From Bradyrhizobium sp. Ash2021 (GTDB lineage: Bacteria > Pseudomonadota > Alphaproteobacteria > Rhizobiales > Xanthobacteraceae): a stretch of DNA of 64,000 bases. Below the pieces are notes generated by a model. It did no database searches. It was not told the origin of the DNA and saw nothing but the letters and a program-made list of their open reading frames with translations. Location of the stretch: the NCBI RefSeq assembly GCF_031202265.1, contig NZ_CP100604.1, positions 6,864,501-6,928,500 on the forward strand. Reading direction: 5' to 3'. How positions within the stretch are numbered: position 1 is the stretch's first letter; each line of letters begins with the position of its first letter. The position numbers and the translations under genes are program-made. Of the stretch, positions 48,792 through 57,757 are shown in pieces.

Positions 48792-50051
48792 TCAGGCGTA
48801 GCCCTTGCTCTTCTTCCACTCGGCTTCGAGTTCGAGAATAGTCTTCCAGTCGCCGGGCTTGACGTCCGGCACGTAGGGCTCTTGCGGGATCGTCGTCCCC
48901 CAGCCGATCGCGTAGCCGATCAGGGTCTGATCCTCGGCCCGCATCGTCACGGTGCCATCGGCGCCGAACGGCGATTTGATGGTCAGCCCGCGCATCGCTT
49001 CCGCAATCTTCTTGCCGTCGGCAGAATTGGCTTTCTTCGACGCTTCGGCGATCAGCATGACCGCGGTGGCATTCTCCCACGACCAGTTGGTCGGGTACTC
49101 ATTGTATTTCGCCTTGTAGGCGTCGCCCCAGGCGGCGTTCTCTGCGGTCGCCGGATAGGTCTTGATATAGCGGTTCCCGGAATGAATGCCCTTCGGCAGG
49201 TTCTTCACCACCGTGAGCGCTGTGTAATCAGCCATGTTGACGGCGAACACTTCCATCTGGCTGAACATCGCGTAGATATTGGCCTGATCGATATAAGAGG
49301 TGAGATCGCCGCCCCACAGGCAGGTATAGAGCGCCTGCGGTTTCACCTGCAGTATCTTGGTGACGACTTCCGTGTAGTCCGGCTGAAACAGTTTCGGCCA
49401 GGACTCGCTGATAATTTCGACATCGGGTGCGAAGCGCTTGAGATACAGCGTGAACTCGCCGGTGGTATCGCGGCCGTAGGCGTAGTCGGGCGCGCAGGTC
49501 GCCCATTTCTTCAGGCCCTTGGTTTTCGCGATCTCCGCCGCGTAGCTGCCGCCGACGATCGAGTCGTGCACGCCCTGGCGCGCGGTGCGGAACGCATTGG
49601 GGATGTGCTGCTTCGGATCGGCGGTAAGTGCCGAGGTTTCCGAGTTAGTGTGAATGCAGAACACACCGAGATCGCGCGCGACTTCGTGCACGGCGAACGC
49701 GCCGGAGGATGCTTCGGCGTCGATCAGAAGCTCGCACCCGTCGGTGTTGACCAGTTCCCGGGCGACGCGCGCGGCTTCCTGCGGCGCTCCCTTGGAATCA
49801 CGGATCACCATGTCGATCTGTCGGCCGGCCAAGCCGCCCGCGGCGTTGACTTTCTCGACTTCCAGCATCACCGCGTTGCGCGATGAGGTTCCGAGTTGCG
49901 CCACGCGGCCGGACAGAATGGTCGGCATGCCGACCTTGATGGTTTTGGCTTCTGCGCGTGCCACCCATGGCGTCGCGAACGTCACTGCGCCGGTGCCCAT
50001 CAGTACAAGAGTCGAGCGGCGGCTAATGCCCGGTTTGCGGGTTCTCTGCAT
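48792..50051 (-). CDS. ABC transporter substrate-binding protein (LivJ/K-type)
   Basis: The 419-residue product starts MQRTRKPGISRRSTLVLMGT with a twin-arginine-like signal, cleaved near WVARAEA. The mature part is a type I periplasmic binding fold: KVGMPTILSGRVAQLGTSSR, GLAGRQIDMVIRDSKGAPQE, WATCAPDYAYGRDTTGEFTL. GGGAGGGGAAA just before the ATG at 50051 fixes the start. It is the first gene of the minus-strand arm of the island and faces the acyl-CoA ligase across the palindromic operator. Proteins of this type bind amino acids, aromatic acids, amides or short organic acids. Confidence 0.9.
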   Translation of the reverse strand: MQRTRKPGISRRSTLVLMGTGAVTFATPWVARAEAKTIKVGMPTILSGRVAQLGTSSRNAVMLEVEKVNAAGGLAGRQIDMVIRDSKGAPQEAARVARELVNTDGCELLIDAEASSGAFAVHEVARDLGVFCIHTNSETSALTADPKQHIPNAFRTARQGVHDSIVGGSYAAEIAKTKGLKKWATCAPDYAYGRDTTGEFTLYLKRFAPDVEIISESWPKLFQPDYTEVVTKILQVKPQALYTCLWGGDLTSYIDQANIYAMFSQMEVFAVNMADYTALTVVKNLPKGIHSGNRYIKTYPATAENAAWGDAYKAKYNEYPTNWSWENATAVMLIAEASKKANSADGKKIAEAMRGLTIKSPFGADGTVTMRAEDQTLIGYAIGWGTTIPQEPYVPDVKPGDWKTILELEAEWKKSKGYA

Positions 50052-50154
50052 TTTCCCCTCCCTGTGGTCGTATTCCCAGGAATCCCCTGGCGGAGATCGT
50101 TCCGTCTCCATGTCCACAATGTTTTCAGAGCAAGGGGGGTGACGTCAAGCCAAA

Positions 50155-50179
50155 GATGAATTACGAGTCATAATTCATC
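50155..50179. promoter_or_regulatory. Palindromic operator between the two catabolic arms
   Basis: GATGAATTA (50155-50163), spacer CGAGTCA, TAATTCATC (50171-50179): a perfect 9-bp inverted repeat with a 7-bp centre, in the 169-bp gap between the divergent SBP and ligase genes. It is AT-rich against a GC-rich background. The TetR gene at 51714 is the natural candidate to bind it. Confidence 0.78.
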
Positions 50180-50220
50180 TAGGGTGAAACGAGGCCGAAA
50201 GCGGCCCTTTTGAGCGGCGA

Positions 50221-51717
50221 ATGATCAATCTTTCGAGCTTCATCAGGTTTCACGCCCGGCGGACCCCGGACCGCTGTGCGCTGAAATACCGTGGCGAAGA
50301 CATTTCATATGCCGGTTTCGACCAGCGGATCTGCAAGGTGGGTGGCTGGCTGGCGTCGCAAGGGATCGGCGCCGGCGACGTCGTTGCGGCCCTGATGAAA
50401 AACAGTGCCGCGTTCCTCGAACTCGTGTTCGCGACCAGCCACATCGGCGCGGTGTTTCTGCCGATCAATTATCGCCTCTCCGCTGACGAGGTCGGCTATA
50501 TCGTCGGCAATTCCGGCGCGCGCATTCTGATCGCAGACGAAGAACTCGCAGGTATCGCCGCAGGTGGCGTGCCCGTCGTGCTGCTCGACCAAGCCGCGCA
50601 ATCGAGCGCCACACGGCTGGCGCCGGATATCGCGCCGGCGCCGATACAGCCGCGGCAGCCGCGCGACCTGATGCGGTTGATGTACACGTCAGGCACCACG
50701 GATCGCCCCAAAGGCGTGATGCTCACTTACGAGAACATCTACTGGAAATCGGCCGATCAGACGCTGGTGCTGGGGCTGAACGCGGATACGCGATTGCTGG
50801 TGGTCGGTCCGCTCTACCATGTCGGCGCGCTCGATCTGCCGGGGATCGCGGTGCTCTGGCACGGCGGCATGCTCTCCATCCACCGCAATTTCGAACCGGA
50901 GCAGGCACTGGCCGCGATTGACGCGGAAAAGCTGAACGCCGCCTGGTTCGCCCCTGTGATGACCACGGCGATCCTCACCTGCCCTGCTCGTCAACGCTAT
51001 GACGTCTCCAGCCTGCGGTGGGCAATCGGCGGCGGCGAGAAGACGCCGGAGGTACGTATCCGCGCCTTCTCCGAATATTTTGGAAATGCCCGTTACATCG
51101 ACGCCTACGGACTGACGGAGACCTGCGGCGGCGATACCTTTATGGAGGCCGGCCGCGAGATCGAAAAGATCGGTTCGACCGGCCGCGCCATCGCCCATGT
51201 CGAGATCGAAATCCGCGACGAAGCGGGCAATCGCCTCGCACCGGGTGAAAACGGCGAGATCTGCCTGCGGGGACCGAAGGTCACGCAGGGTTACTGGAAC
51301 GATCCCGAGAAAACCGCCGCCGCCTTTTTCGGCGACTGGTTTCGCAGCGGCGACGTCGGCTATCTCGACCAGGACGGCTTCCTCTATCTCACCGACCGCA
51401 AGAAAGACATGATCATCTCCGGCGGAGAGAACATCGCCTCCTCCGAGGTCGAACGCGTCATCTACGAACTGCCGCAAGTCCGCGAAGTCGCCGTCATCGG
51501 CCTGCCGGATGAACGCTGGGGCGAAAAGCCGGTCGCGATCGTGGTGCTGGCGGAAAGCGCCACGTTGGAATTGCCCGATCTGACCGACCACTGCCGTGCA
51601 CGACTAGCCGGCTTTAAAATCCCGAAGCAGTTGATCATCCGCGACAGCCTGCCGCGCAACCCATCCGGCAAGGTGCTCAAGCGCGTGCTGCGCGCCGAAC
51701 TGGAGGCCCACGCATGA
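50221..51717 (+). CDS. Acyl-CoA synthetase (AMP-forming)
   Basis: The 498-residue ANL-superfamily ligase has the P-loop MYTSGTTDRPKGVML (about residues 158-172), YGLTETCGGD, the hinge and A8 region GDVGYLDQDGFLYLTDRKKD with MIISGGENI, and the A10 lysine in NPSGKVLKRVLR. It activates a carboxylic acid with ATP and CoA. Chain-length or aromatic specificity is not readable. It overlaps the TetR gene by 4 bp and starts the plus-strand arm of the island. Confidence 0.92.
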   Translation: MINLSSFIRFHARRTPDRCALKYRGEDISYAGFDQRICKVGGWLASQGIGAGDVVAALMKNSAAFLELVFATSHIGAVFLPINYRLSADEVGYIVGNSGARILIADEELAGIAAGGVPVVLLDQAAQSSATRLAPDIAPAPIQPRQPRDLMRLMYTSGTTDRPKGVMLTYENIYWKSADQTLVLGLNADTRLLVVGPLYHVGALDLPGIAVLWHGGMLSIHRNFEPEQALAAIDAEKLNAAWFAPVMTTAILTCPARQRYDVSSLRWAIGGGEKTPEVRIRAFSEYFGNARYIDAYGLTETCGGDTFMEAGREIEKIGSTGRAIAHVEIEIRDEAGNRLAPGENGEICLRGPKVTQGYWNDPEKTAAAFFGDWFRSGDVGYLDQDGFLYLTDRKKDMIISGGENIASSEVERVIYELPQVREVAVIGLPDERWGEKPVAIVVLAESATLELPDLTDHCRARLAGFKIPKQLIIRDSLPRNPSGKVLKRVLRAELEAHA

Positions 51718-52370
51718 CGCAAACTTCGCAAGCATCCGGCAAGGTCACAAAGCTCAACCGCGTCGAGCGCAACGCATGGACCAAGCGCAAGATATTCGAC
51801 GCCGCAACCAAGGTCGTCGGCAAATATGGTTATGCCGAAGCCTCCGTCGCCCGCATCACGGATGCTGCCGGTGTCGCCCAGGGCACGTTCTACAACCATT
51901 TCGAAAACCGCCAGGAACTGCTCGACCAATTACTGCCGACGATCGGCATCGACATGGTGCGCTTCATCCGCGAACGCACCGGTACGCCGCAAACCGCGCG
52001 GCAGGAAATCGAACGGTTCGGCGCGTTCTTCGATTTCATCCGCGAGGTACCGGAATTCCTGCGCATTCTCAACGAGGCCGAATTCTTTGCGCCAGTCGGC
52101 TACCAGAAGCATTTCGATAACATTTCGACCGCCTATGTCCGCATTCTGAAGCGCGCGCGGCTTGCCGGCACCATCGAGGGCTACAGCGACGAGGAGTTCG
52201 AAGCGGTCGTTCAAATGTTGATGGGCGCGCGCGGTTATCTCAGCCGGCGCTACTCCTATTCCGACGGCGCGGTCACCGCCGTGCCCGGTCACGTCATCAC
52301 GGCCTATCAAAAGCTGATTATCCGTGGGCTGTTCAATGTGCCCGACAACGGAAACGGCCATGACCGCTGA
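51714..52370 (+). CDS. TetR family regulator of the catabolic island
   Basis: The 218-residue product has an N-terminal HTH (VARITDAAGVAQGTFYNHFE, about 46-65) and a helical ligand domain. It is coupled to the ligase by an ATGA overlap and overlaps the SDR by 11 bp. Regulators of this sort in CoA pathways usually sense an acyl-CoA and bind short AT-rich palindromes, matching the site at 50155-50179. Confidence 0.9.
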   Translation: MTQTSQASGKVTKLNRVERNAWTKRKIFDAATKVVGKYGYAEASVARITDAAGVAQGTFYNHFENRQELLDQLLPTIGIDMVRFIRERTGTPQTARQEIERFGAFFDFIREVPEFLRILNEAEFFAPVGYQKHFDNISTAYVRILKRARLAGTIEGYSDEEFEAVVQMLMGARGYLSRRYSYSDGAVTAVPGHVITAYQKLIIRGLFNVPDNGNGHDR

Positions 52371-53133
52371 CGGCGTTGTCCTCGTCACCGGCGGTTGCCG
52401 CGGCATCGGTGCCGCGACTGCAACGCTTCTGGCCGATCAAGGCCGGCGCGTGGTGATATCGGATATCGCGCCCGAGCCGCCTGCGGGAACGCGGACGATC
52501 CTTTGGCCCGCCCCGTTCGATGTCGCCAGCGAAAGCGCCGTGGTCAGCGGCATCGCCGATATCGAGGCCGCGCACGGCCCGATCACGGGCCTCGTCAATG
52601 CCGCCGGCGTATTCGGCAAGATGCATCCGGTCGAACGCGTGCGGATGGACCAATGGGATCGTGAGGTCAATGTCGATCTGCGCGGCACGTTTTTGGTCGC
52701 CCGCAGCGTCGGCGTGCGGATGGCGCAGCGGCGGCATGGCGCCATCGTCAATGTCGCGTCCATCGCCGGCATGACGTCCGGCCCGATCCACGCCTACACC
52801 GCCGCCAAAGCCGGCGTCATTCAGATCACGCAGACGCTCGCGGCCGAATGGGGCCGCGTCGGCGTGCGCGTCAACGCCGTTTCACCGGGATTTACCCGCA
52901 CCGTCGCACTCGAGGCCGGCATCGCTTCGGGCGCACTGAACAAGGATCTGCTTGCACACCCCACGGCGATGAACCGGCTGGTCGAGCCGGTCGAGGTGGC
53001 GCAGGCGATCGCCTGGCTGCTTTCGCCGATGAGCAGCGGCGTGACCGGCATCAATCTGCCGGTCGATGCCGGATTTATCGCTGGCACCACATGGGCAGCC
53101 TATGGCGGCTTGCCGGAAGCACCGGAAGCGTAG
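52360..53133 (+). CDS. Short-chain dehydrogenase/reductase
   Basis: The 257-residue product is a classical SDR: VVLVTGGCRGIGAATATLLA (cofactor loop TGGxxGIG), LVNAAGVFGKM, the serine in NVASIAGMTS, YxxxK as AYTAAKAGVI and SPGFTRTVALEAG. An acidic residue at the end of strand 2 (VVISDIAPE) favours NAD. The start at 52360 lies within the end of the TetR gene. It could oxidise an alcohol to the ketone used by the following monooxygenase. Confidence 0.9.
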   Translation: MTADGVVLVTGGCRGIGAATATLLADQGRRVVISDIAPEPPAGTRTILWPAPFDVASESAVVSGIADIEAAHGPITGLVNAAGVFGKMHPVERVRMDQWDREVNVDLRGTFLVARSVGVRMAQRRHGAIVNVASIAGMTSGPIHAYTAAKAGVIQITQTLAAEWGRVGVRVNAVSPGFTRTVALEAGIASGALNKDLLAHPTAMNRLVEPVEVAQAIAWLLSPMSSGVTGINLPVDAGFIAGTTWAAYGGLPEAPEA

Positions 53134-53142
53134 AGGAAAAAT

Positions 53143-55053
53143 ATGAACATCGAGGTACCGCGCAAGAAGCTCGATCTGTCGTCGGCGATCGCCGAAGGCG
53201 ATATCCGCGTCCTGCTAATGGTGCTGGTGCACATGACCGGTGACGCGCGCTGGCTGGAGCCGCCCTACAGGCCCCGGCGCGATGTCCGCCTGATCCCCGA
53301 TCCCCAGGCCGGTTTGCCGCCGAAAATCCAGGACCAAATCCGCGCCGCGGTGCTGAACCTGTTTTCGAAAGGTGAACCCAAGCCCGTCATTACTGATCCC
53401 GGCAACGAATTGATGCTGAGAATGATGAACGCAACGCTCGGCGAAAACGTCGCCCCGGAATATGCGCCGCTGATGCGCGAGGAAATGGATTTTATTCCGC
53501 GCGACGCGCGCTGGACCAGGCGTCCGCCCAATGAGGCGCTGGCGCAGCAGCATGTGCTGATCGTCGGCGCCGGCGTCTGCGCCATTGCGCTCGGCGTCGC
53601 GCTCGGCCGGCTCGGGATTCCCTACACCATTGTCGAGAAGAACGATGAGCTTGGCGGCACCTGGTACGTCAATCGCTACCCCGGCTGCGGCGTCGATACG
53701 CCGAACCATTCCTATTCCTTCTCGTTCGGTGCACGAAACCCGTGGACACGGTATTTCGCCCAACGACAGGAACTGCTCGATTACCTCAAAAAGGTCGCGC
53801 TCGAATACGACATCCGCAGCCACATCCGCCTCAACACGGAACTGATCGCCTCGCGCTGGGACGAAAACAAGCGACGCTGGATTTCGACGCTGAAGACCGG
53901 AGATGGCGAGGAGACGTTTGAATCGACCACGCTTGTCAGTGCGATCGGGCAGCTCAACGACCCCTCGCCTGCGCATTTCAAGGGCGAGGAAAATTTTCAG
54001 GGCACGATGCTGCACTCCGCGCTGTGGTCCGATGACATCCAGCTCGACGGCAAGCACGTTGCCGTCATCGGCACCGGTGCAACCGCGATGCAGCTGGTGC
54101 CGGCGATCGCCGATCGCGTCGCGTCGGTCACGGTCTATCAGCGCACCGCGCAATGGGCGCGGCCGGTCGCGGGCTATTCCGATCGGATCGCCGAGGGGGC
54201 GCAATGGCTGCTCGCGCATCTGCCGTTCTACGTGCAGTGGTACCGCTTCAACATGTTCTGGCGTTACGGCGACGGCTTGCTGCCGTTCCTGCGCAAGGAC
54301 CCGGACTGGCCGCACCCCGATCGCGCTGTCAACAAGGGCAACGACCGGCATCGCGAGGAACTGACCGATTTCATCCTGTCCGAACTGAGGGAGCGCCCCG
54401 ACCTGATCGAGAAATGCGTGCCGACCTATCCGCCCTATGGCAAGCGCATCCTGCTGGACAATAACTGGTTCAAGACGCTCACCAAGCCCAACGTCGAGTT
54501 GGTCACCGACAGGGTCGACCATTTCGCGCGCGATGGCATCGTTGGATCGGATGGGAAATTGCGGCCGGCCGACATCATCGTGATTTCCACGGGTTTTAAA
54601 GTCTCGGAAATGGCGGCGCGCCTCAACATTAGTGGACGCGACGGCAAGAATCTCAGGGCTGCCTGGGCCAACGACAATCCCACCGCCTATCTCGGCCTTA
54701 CCGTACCGGACTTTCCGAACCTCTTCCTGATGCTTGGTCCCAATTCCGGTCCGGCGCACGGCGGCAGCGTGATCTTTCAATCGGAGTGTCAGAGCCGCTA
54801 CATCTCAGCCTGCCTCGTCGAGATGATCGAGCATGGCATCGCCGCGATCGACGTTCGCCACGACGCGCACGATCAATACATCCGACAAGTGGACGCCGAG
54901 CATGAGCAGCTGATCTGGACGCATCCGGGCATGACGACCTACTACCGCAACAGTCAGGGCCGGGTTTTCTCGGCGATGCCGTGGCGGTTCGTGGACTACT
55001 GGAAAATGACCCACGATCCCGACTTCAGCCAGTATCGCCAGACCAAGGCCTGA
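53143..55053 (+). CDS. Baeyer-Villiger-type flavin monooxygenase with N-terminal extension
   Basis: The 636-residue product has an extension of about 120 residues, then FAD loop VLIVGAGVCAIALG, GGTWYVNRYPGCGVDTPN, the Baeyer-Villiger-like fingerprint FQGTMLHSALWSDD (F-x-G-x3-H-x3-W, with S in place of P/D), and NADPH loop VAVIGTGATAMQLVPAI. Length and extension match 4-hydroxyacetophenone monooxygenase (HAPMO, about 640 residues as I recall). It would turn a ketone into an ester or lactone. AGAGGAAA precedes the ATG. The substrate is inferred, not shown. Confidence 0.88.
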   Translation: MNIEVPRKKLDLSSAIAEGDIRVLLMVLVHMTGDARWLEPPYRPRRDVRLIPDPQAGLPPKIQDQIRAAVLNLFSKGEPKPVITDPGNELMLRMMNATLGENVAPEYAPLMREEMDFIPRDARWTRRPPNEALAQQHVLIVGAGVCAIALGVALGRLGIPYTIVEKNDELGGTWYVNRYPGCGVDTPNHSYSFSFGARNPWTRYFAQRQELLDYLKKVALEYDIRSHIRLNTELIASRWDENKRRWISTLKTGDGEETFESTTLVSAIGQLNDPSPAHFKGEENFQGTMLHSALWSDDIQLDGKHVAVIGTGATAMQLVPAIADRVASVTVYQRTAQWARPVAGYSDRIAEGAQWLLAHLPFYVQWYRFNMFWRYGDGLLPFLRKDPDWPHPDRAVNKGNDRHREELTDFILSELRERPDLIEKCVPTYPPYGKRILLDNNWFKTLTKPNVELVTDRVDHFARDGIVGSDGKLRPADIIVISTGFKVSEMAARLNISGRDGKNLRAAWANDNPTAYLGLTVPDFPNLFLMLGPNSGPAHGGSVIFQSECQSRYISACLVEMIEHGIAAIDVRHDAHDQYIRQVDAEHEQLIWTHPGMTTYYRNSQGRVFSAMPWRFVDYWKMTHDPDFSQYRQTKA

Positions 55054-55682
55054 CCTCGATCGGTCGCATGTTTCGCGTGTGGATAGTGAGGCCGGCGGTG
55101 GAACTCAAGCGGGTTCCGTCCGACTTAACTTGACACCCGACGATATCTGCCGCAGCATTTCGACGCTGCGCCCATCGGGGTAGCGGAGCATCTGGCTCCT
55201 CGCTTCGCGGGTATTGGCGCCCGATCATATGATCGAACGGCAGGCAGCGGACGCGGACAGTTTTCCGTGGGGACCACACTTGGAGAGGAGCATGACGCCA
55301 CCGGCTCAGGCCAGTGACCTTGCTCAGCGGCAAGGTCTCGGCGCATAGAGGTGAACAGCAGCTGCTCGCCCCACTGCGTCGCCAACAATCTAAACATCAT
55401 ATCCACGGGATCGGAACGCAAAGGCCACGCGGTATTCGATCTTGAAAATGAGCTGATGTCTATCAGAAATCCTTCGCCTAAAACGAAGATGTAGGGCCCC
55501 GCGATGCTTGAATGCACCGGGGCCCATTCGTTTGGCGCAAGTTCTACTGACTTCAAATCTTCTGATTCCAAATCTGCTGACACCGGGTCAGTCGACCGCT
55601 CTCCCACATCAATGATAGCGCCCGCAGATTGCATCCCTGGTCCGGATCGGGAAGGATCGTTCGATCGGAACGAGGACCGGCG
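55054..55682. other. 629-bp region without a supported gene
   Basis: Open frames here on the minus strand run antisense into the isomerase gene and have no family pattern. I see a 12-bp palindrome GATCATATGATC near 55227 and an 8-bp-arm inverted repeat (GGGCCCCG ... CGGGGCCC) at about 55495-55526 without a T-run. The region may be a decayed gene or an insertion scar. Confidence 0.4.
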
Positions 55683-56312
55683 ATGGCCAAACCGCGCGTG
55701 CGCATCTACACCGACTACAAGAGTCCTTATGCGTTTGTGGCCAACAAGCGGCTGTTCGAGCTGGAGGAAAAATACGGCGTCGAACTGGAATGGCTGCCCT
55801 ATACGCTGCGGGTCGCCGAATTCATGGGAACGGTCGAAGAGCGGACGCCGCATTTCTGGCGCAAGGTGCGTTACGCCTATATGGACGCGCGGCGCTATGC
55901 CAACGCCCAGGGCCTCACCATGAAAGGCCCGCGGCGCATTTATGACGCCTTCTATTCCAGCGCCGGCATGCTGTTCGCGCAACGTCATGGCTTGTTCCGG
56001 CCCTACCATGACACGGTGTTCCGCCGCTTCTGGAGCCACGACCTCGAAATCGACGAGCTCAGTGATATTTCGGGCGTGATCGCTTCGGTCGGCGGCTCGG
56101 CGAGCGAGTTCGAGGCTTACGTCCACGGCCCGGCGCGGGCCGAACATGACCGCATTATCGACGAGGCGGAGACGCTCGGCGTATTCGGCGTGCCGACCAT
56201 GGTGTTCAACGGCGAATTGTTCTGGGGCGGTGACCGCATCGACATGCTGATCGAGCGCATCAAAAACCCGGAATCCATCGCGACCGCGCTGGGTAGCCGG
56301 CATCGGGCATGA
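55683..56312 (+). CDS. 2-hydroxychromene-2-carboxylate isomerase/DsbA-fold oxidoreductase
   Basis: The 209-residue product has the thioredoxin-like DsbA fold with a serine-proline site, YTDYKSPYAFVANKRLFELE, in place of CxxC, as in GSH-dependent HCCA isomerases and kappa GSTs. The cis-proline region is FGVPTMVFNGELFWGGDRID. The helical insert lies between. It is 630 bp after the monooxygenase and same-stranded; whether it belongs to the island is unclear. Confidence 0.85.
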   Translation: MAKPRVRIYTDYKSPYAFVANKRLFELEEKYGVELEWLPYTLRVAEFMGTVEERTPHFWRKVRYAYMDARRYANAQGLTMKGPRRIYDAFYSSAGMLFAQRHGLFRPYHDTVFRRFWSHDLEIDELSDISGVIASVGGSASEFEAYVHGPARAEHDRIIDEAETLGVFGVPTMVFNGELFWGGDRIDMLIERIKNPESIATALGSRHRA

Positions 56313-56387
56313 GACGCCCGCCGCGTTTCGAATCTGTTTACCATCCTTGGCTACCCTGCGGGATGGTTGAAACGCCGGAACCGAGGC

Positions 56388-56660
56388 ATGTTCAGAGAAA
56401 GCCTCCCGATCGCCTATGACGCGCCTGCCGACCTGAAAAAGTGGCCTTCGCTCAGGAACGAGCGGGTCACCAGCAAGACGCCGTATCTCGTTTACAACGG
56501 CACGCTGGCGGACTGCATCAGGGAACTGCTGGCCAAGCCGATCAAGCAAATCTCGCTCTACGACATCTTCACGGAACGCCAGCCGGCGTTCGACCGCCCT
56601 GTCCTGTCGCCCGGCGACGCCGCCGAAATTGCGATGCGCAAGGATTTTCCAAAGGGCTGA
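56388..56660 (+). CDS. Conserved small protein, function unknown
   Basis: The 90-residue product MFRESLPIAYDAPADLKKWP... contains TPYLVYNGTLADCIRELLAK and SLYDIFTERQPAFDRPVLSP. It looks like a compact alpha/beta protein without signal or membrane segments. The ATG at 56388 is preferred to an upstream TTG. No family recognised. It converges on the GST-like gene with a hairpin repeat between them. Confidence 0.55.
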   Translation: MFRESLPIAYDAPADLKKWPSLRNERVTSKTPYLVYNGTLADCIRELLAKPIKQISLYDIFTERQPAFDRPVLSPGDAAEIAMRKDFPKG

Positions 56661-56681
56661 GCGGCCATAGACTTTTTTGAC

Positions 56682-56725
56682 GCGTTTTCTTCACGCGAAC
56701 CGGAGTCCACTTCGCTTGAAAACGC
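56682..56725. repeat. Inverted repeat, possible bidirectional terminator
   Basis: GCGTTTTC (56682-56689) pairs with GAAAACGC (56718-56725). It lies exactly between two convergent genes, and I remember the same 'acgcgttttcttcacgcgaaccgg' wording from many places in Bradyrhizobium genomes, so it is probably a dispersed repeat reused as a terminator. Confidence 0.55.
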
Positions 56726-56726
56726 T

Positions 56727-57737
56727 CTAGTTGGCATTCAAATGCGCCCAGCAGCCGGTACGCTCCAGCACAGCCTTTAGCGCCGCTCGGTCTTCCCCAT
56801 TGAGCGCGGCAAACTTGCCGCGAAGTTGCTGCAAGCATTTGACCTGATATTTGAACGGCGCGAGCGCATAAGTCAGGCCCCAGACGCTGATCTCCAGCCG
56901 ATCGACGCCCTTCGCAAAGGCTTCCGCATTGGCGACCAGGAACGGCAAATAGAGTTCGCCGGCAATTTGCAGCAACGCCTCGGCCATTCCACCAAGCGCA
57001 CGCTCGCGCGGATACCACTCGCCTTCAACGCCGGAGGCATCATCCAGCCGCCTTACCCAGTGATCGGTGAACGGCACCTTCGCGCGCATGATCCGCATCG
57101 GCGTCGGATCGGTCGCCATTTCGCTGAGCTGGCCGAACCAGGCGAAGTCCGCAAGCGACGGCCGGTTGCCGAACAGATAGTTGGTCATCCTGACATGCGG
57201 CTCGAATGCGGCCAGCATTCGCAGGTAGCTTTCCTCGAGCAGCGGCTTGTTTTCCGCCGTCGCACCAAGGATCACCATGCGCGAAATCTGCCGCTGGCGA
57301 AATTGCTCGATCTCTTCGGTGCTGCCGGTCGCAGCCTCCGACACCGACCACTCTTCGCCGGCCCAGCGCGAGACATAGGCCTGATCCTCCGGATCCCACC
57401 ACCGGTACAGAAATAGCGGTTTGACCGCCCATTCGTCGGCGAGGTCTTCCAGGAGATCGCAGACGAACGCGATCGCCTTGTCCCCGGGAATGACAGAGCG
57501 CTCCTGATGACGCGCTTCCAGATCGTAGGCCAGCGTCGTGGTCTCGCCACGGAACGTACCATCGGGATATTGCAGCACCGGGATCAGGTTCGGGCGCAGA
57601 TGCTCAGTCGCCTTCCGCAGCGCCTTGGTCATGATGATCCAGTCGAAGGGAATCCTTCGATAGCGCAACAGCGCGCGCAGTTTGATGGCGTAGGGCGACG
57701 CGGTCGATCCGATCAGGCGATAGCGTCCTTCGGTCAT
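56727..57737 (-). CDS. Glutathione S-transferase-like protein
   Basis: The 336-residue product begins with a thioredoxin-like GST N-domain (YRLIGSTASPYAIKLRALLR, PNLIPVLQYPDGTFRGETTT with the cis-proline and GET/S-like site) and a helical C-domain (NYLFGNRPSLADFAWFGQLS, the GST N-capping motif). It is about 100 residues longer than usual because of a C-terminal extension (DRLEISVWGLTYALAPFKYQ...). Alternative start GTG at 57749. It stands 20 bp downstream of the MlrC-type gene and is probably co-transcribed. Confidence 0.78.
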   Translation of the reverse strand: MTEGRYRLIGSTASPYAIKLRALLRYRRIPFDWIIMTKALRKATEHLRPNLIPVLQYPDGTFRGETTTLAYDLEARHQERSVIPGDKAIAFVCDLLEDLADEWAVKPLFLYRWWDPEDQAYVSRWAGEEWSVSEAATGSTEEIEQFRQRQISRMVILGATAENKPLLEESYLRMLAAFEPHVRMTNYLFGNRPSLADFAWFGQLSEMATDPTPMRIMRAKVPFTDHWVRRLDDASGVEGEWYPRERALGGMAEALLQIAGELYLPFLVANAEAFAKGVDRLEISVWGLTYALAPFKYQVKCLQQLRGKFAALNGEDRAALKAVLERTGCWAHLNAN

Positions 57738-57757
57738 TGCATTGCTCACTTGATGGG

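Noticed and set aside
53215..54780. A 521-codon minus-strand frame.
   Set aside because: It is fully antisense to the flavin monooxygenase, whose FAD and NADPH motifs are intact.
55227..55238. Palindrome GATCATATGATC as an operator.
   Set aside because: It is short, isolated, far from any start and has no second copy in the window.
55125..56549. A 474-codon minus-strand frame crossing the 629-bp gap.
   Set aside because: Most of it is antisense to the DsbA-fold isomerase; the part in the gap has no start signal or family pattern.
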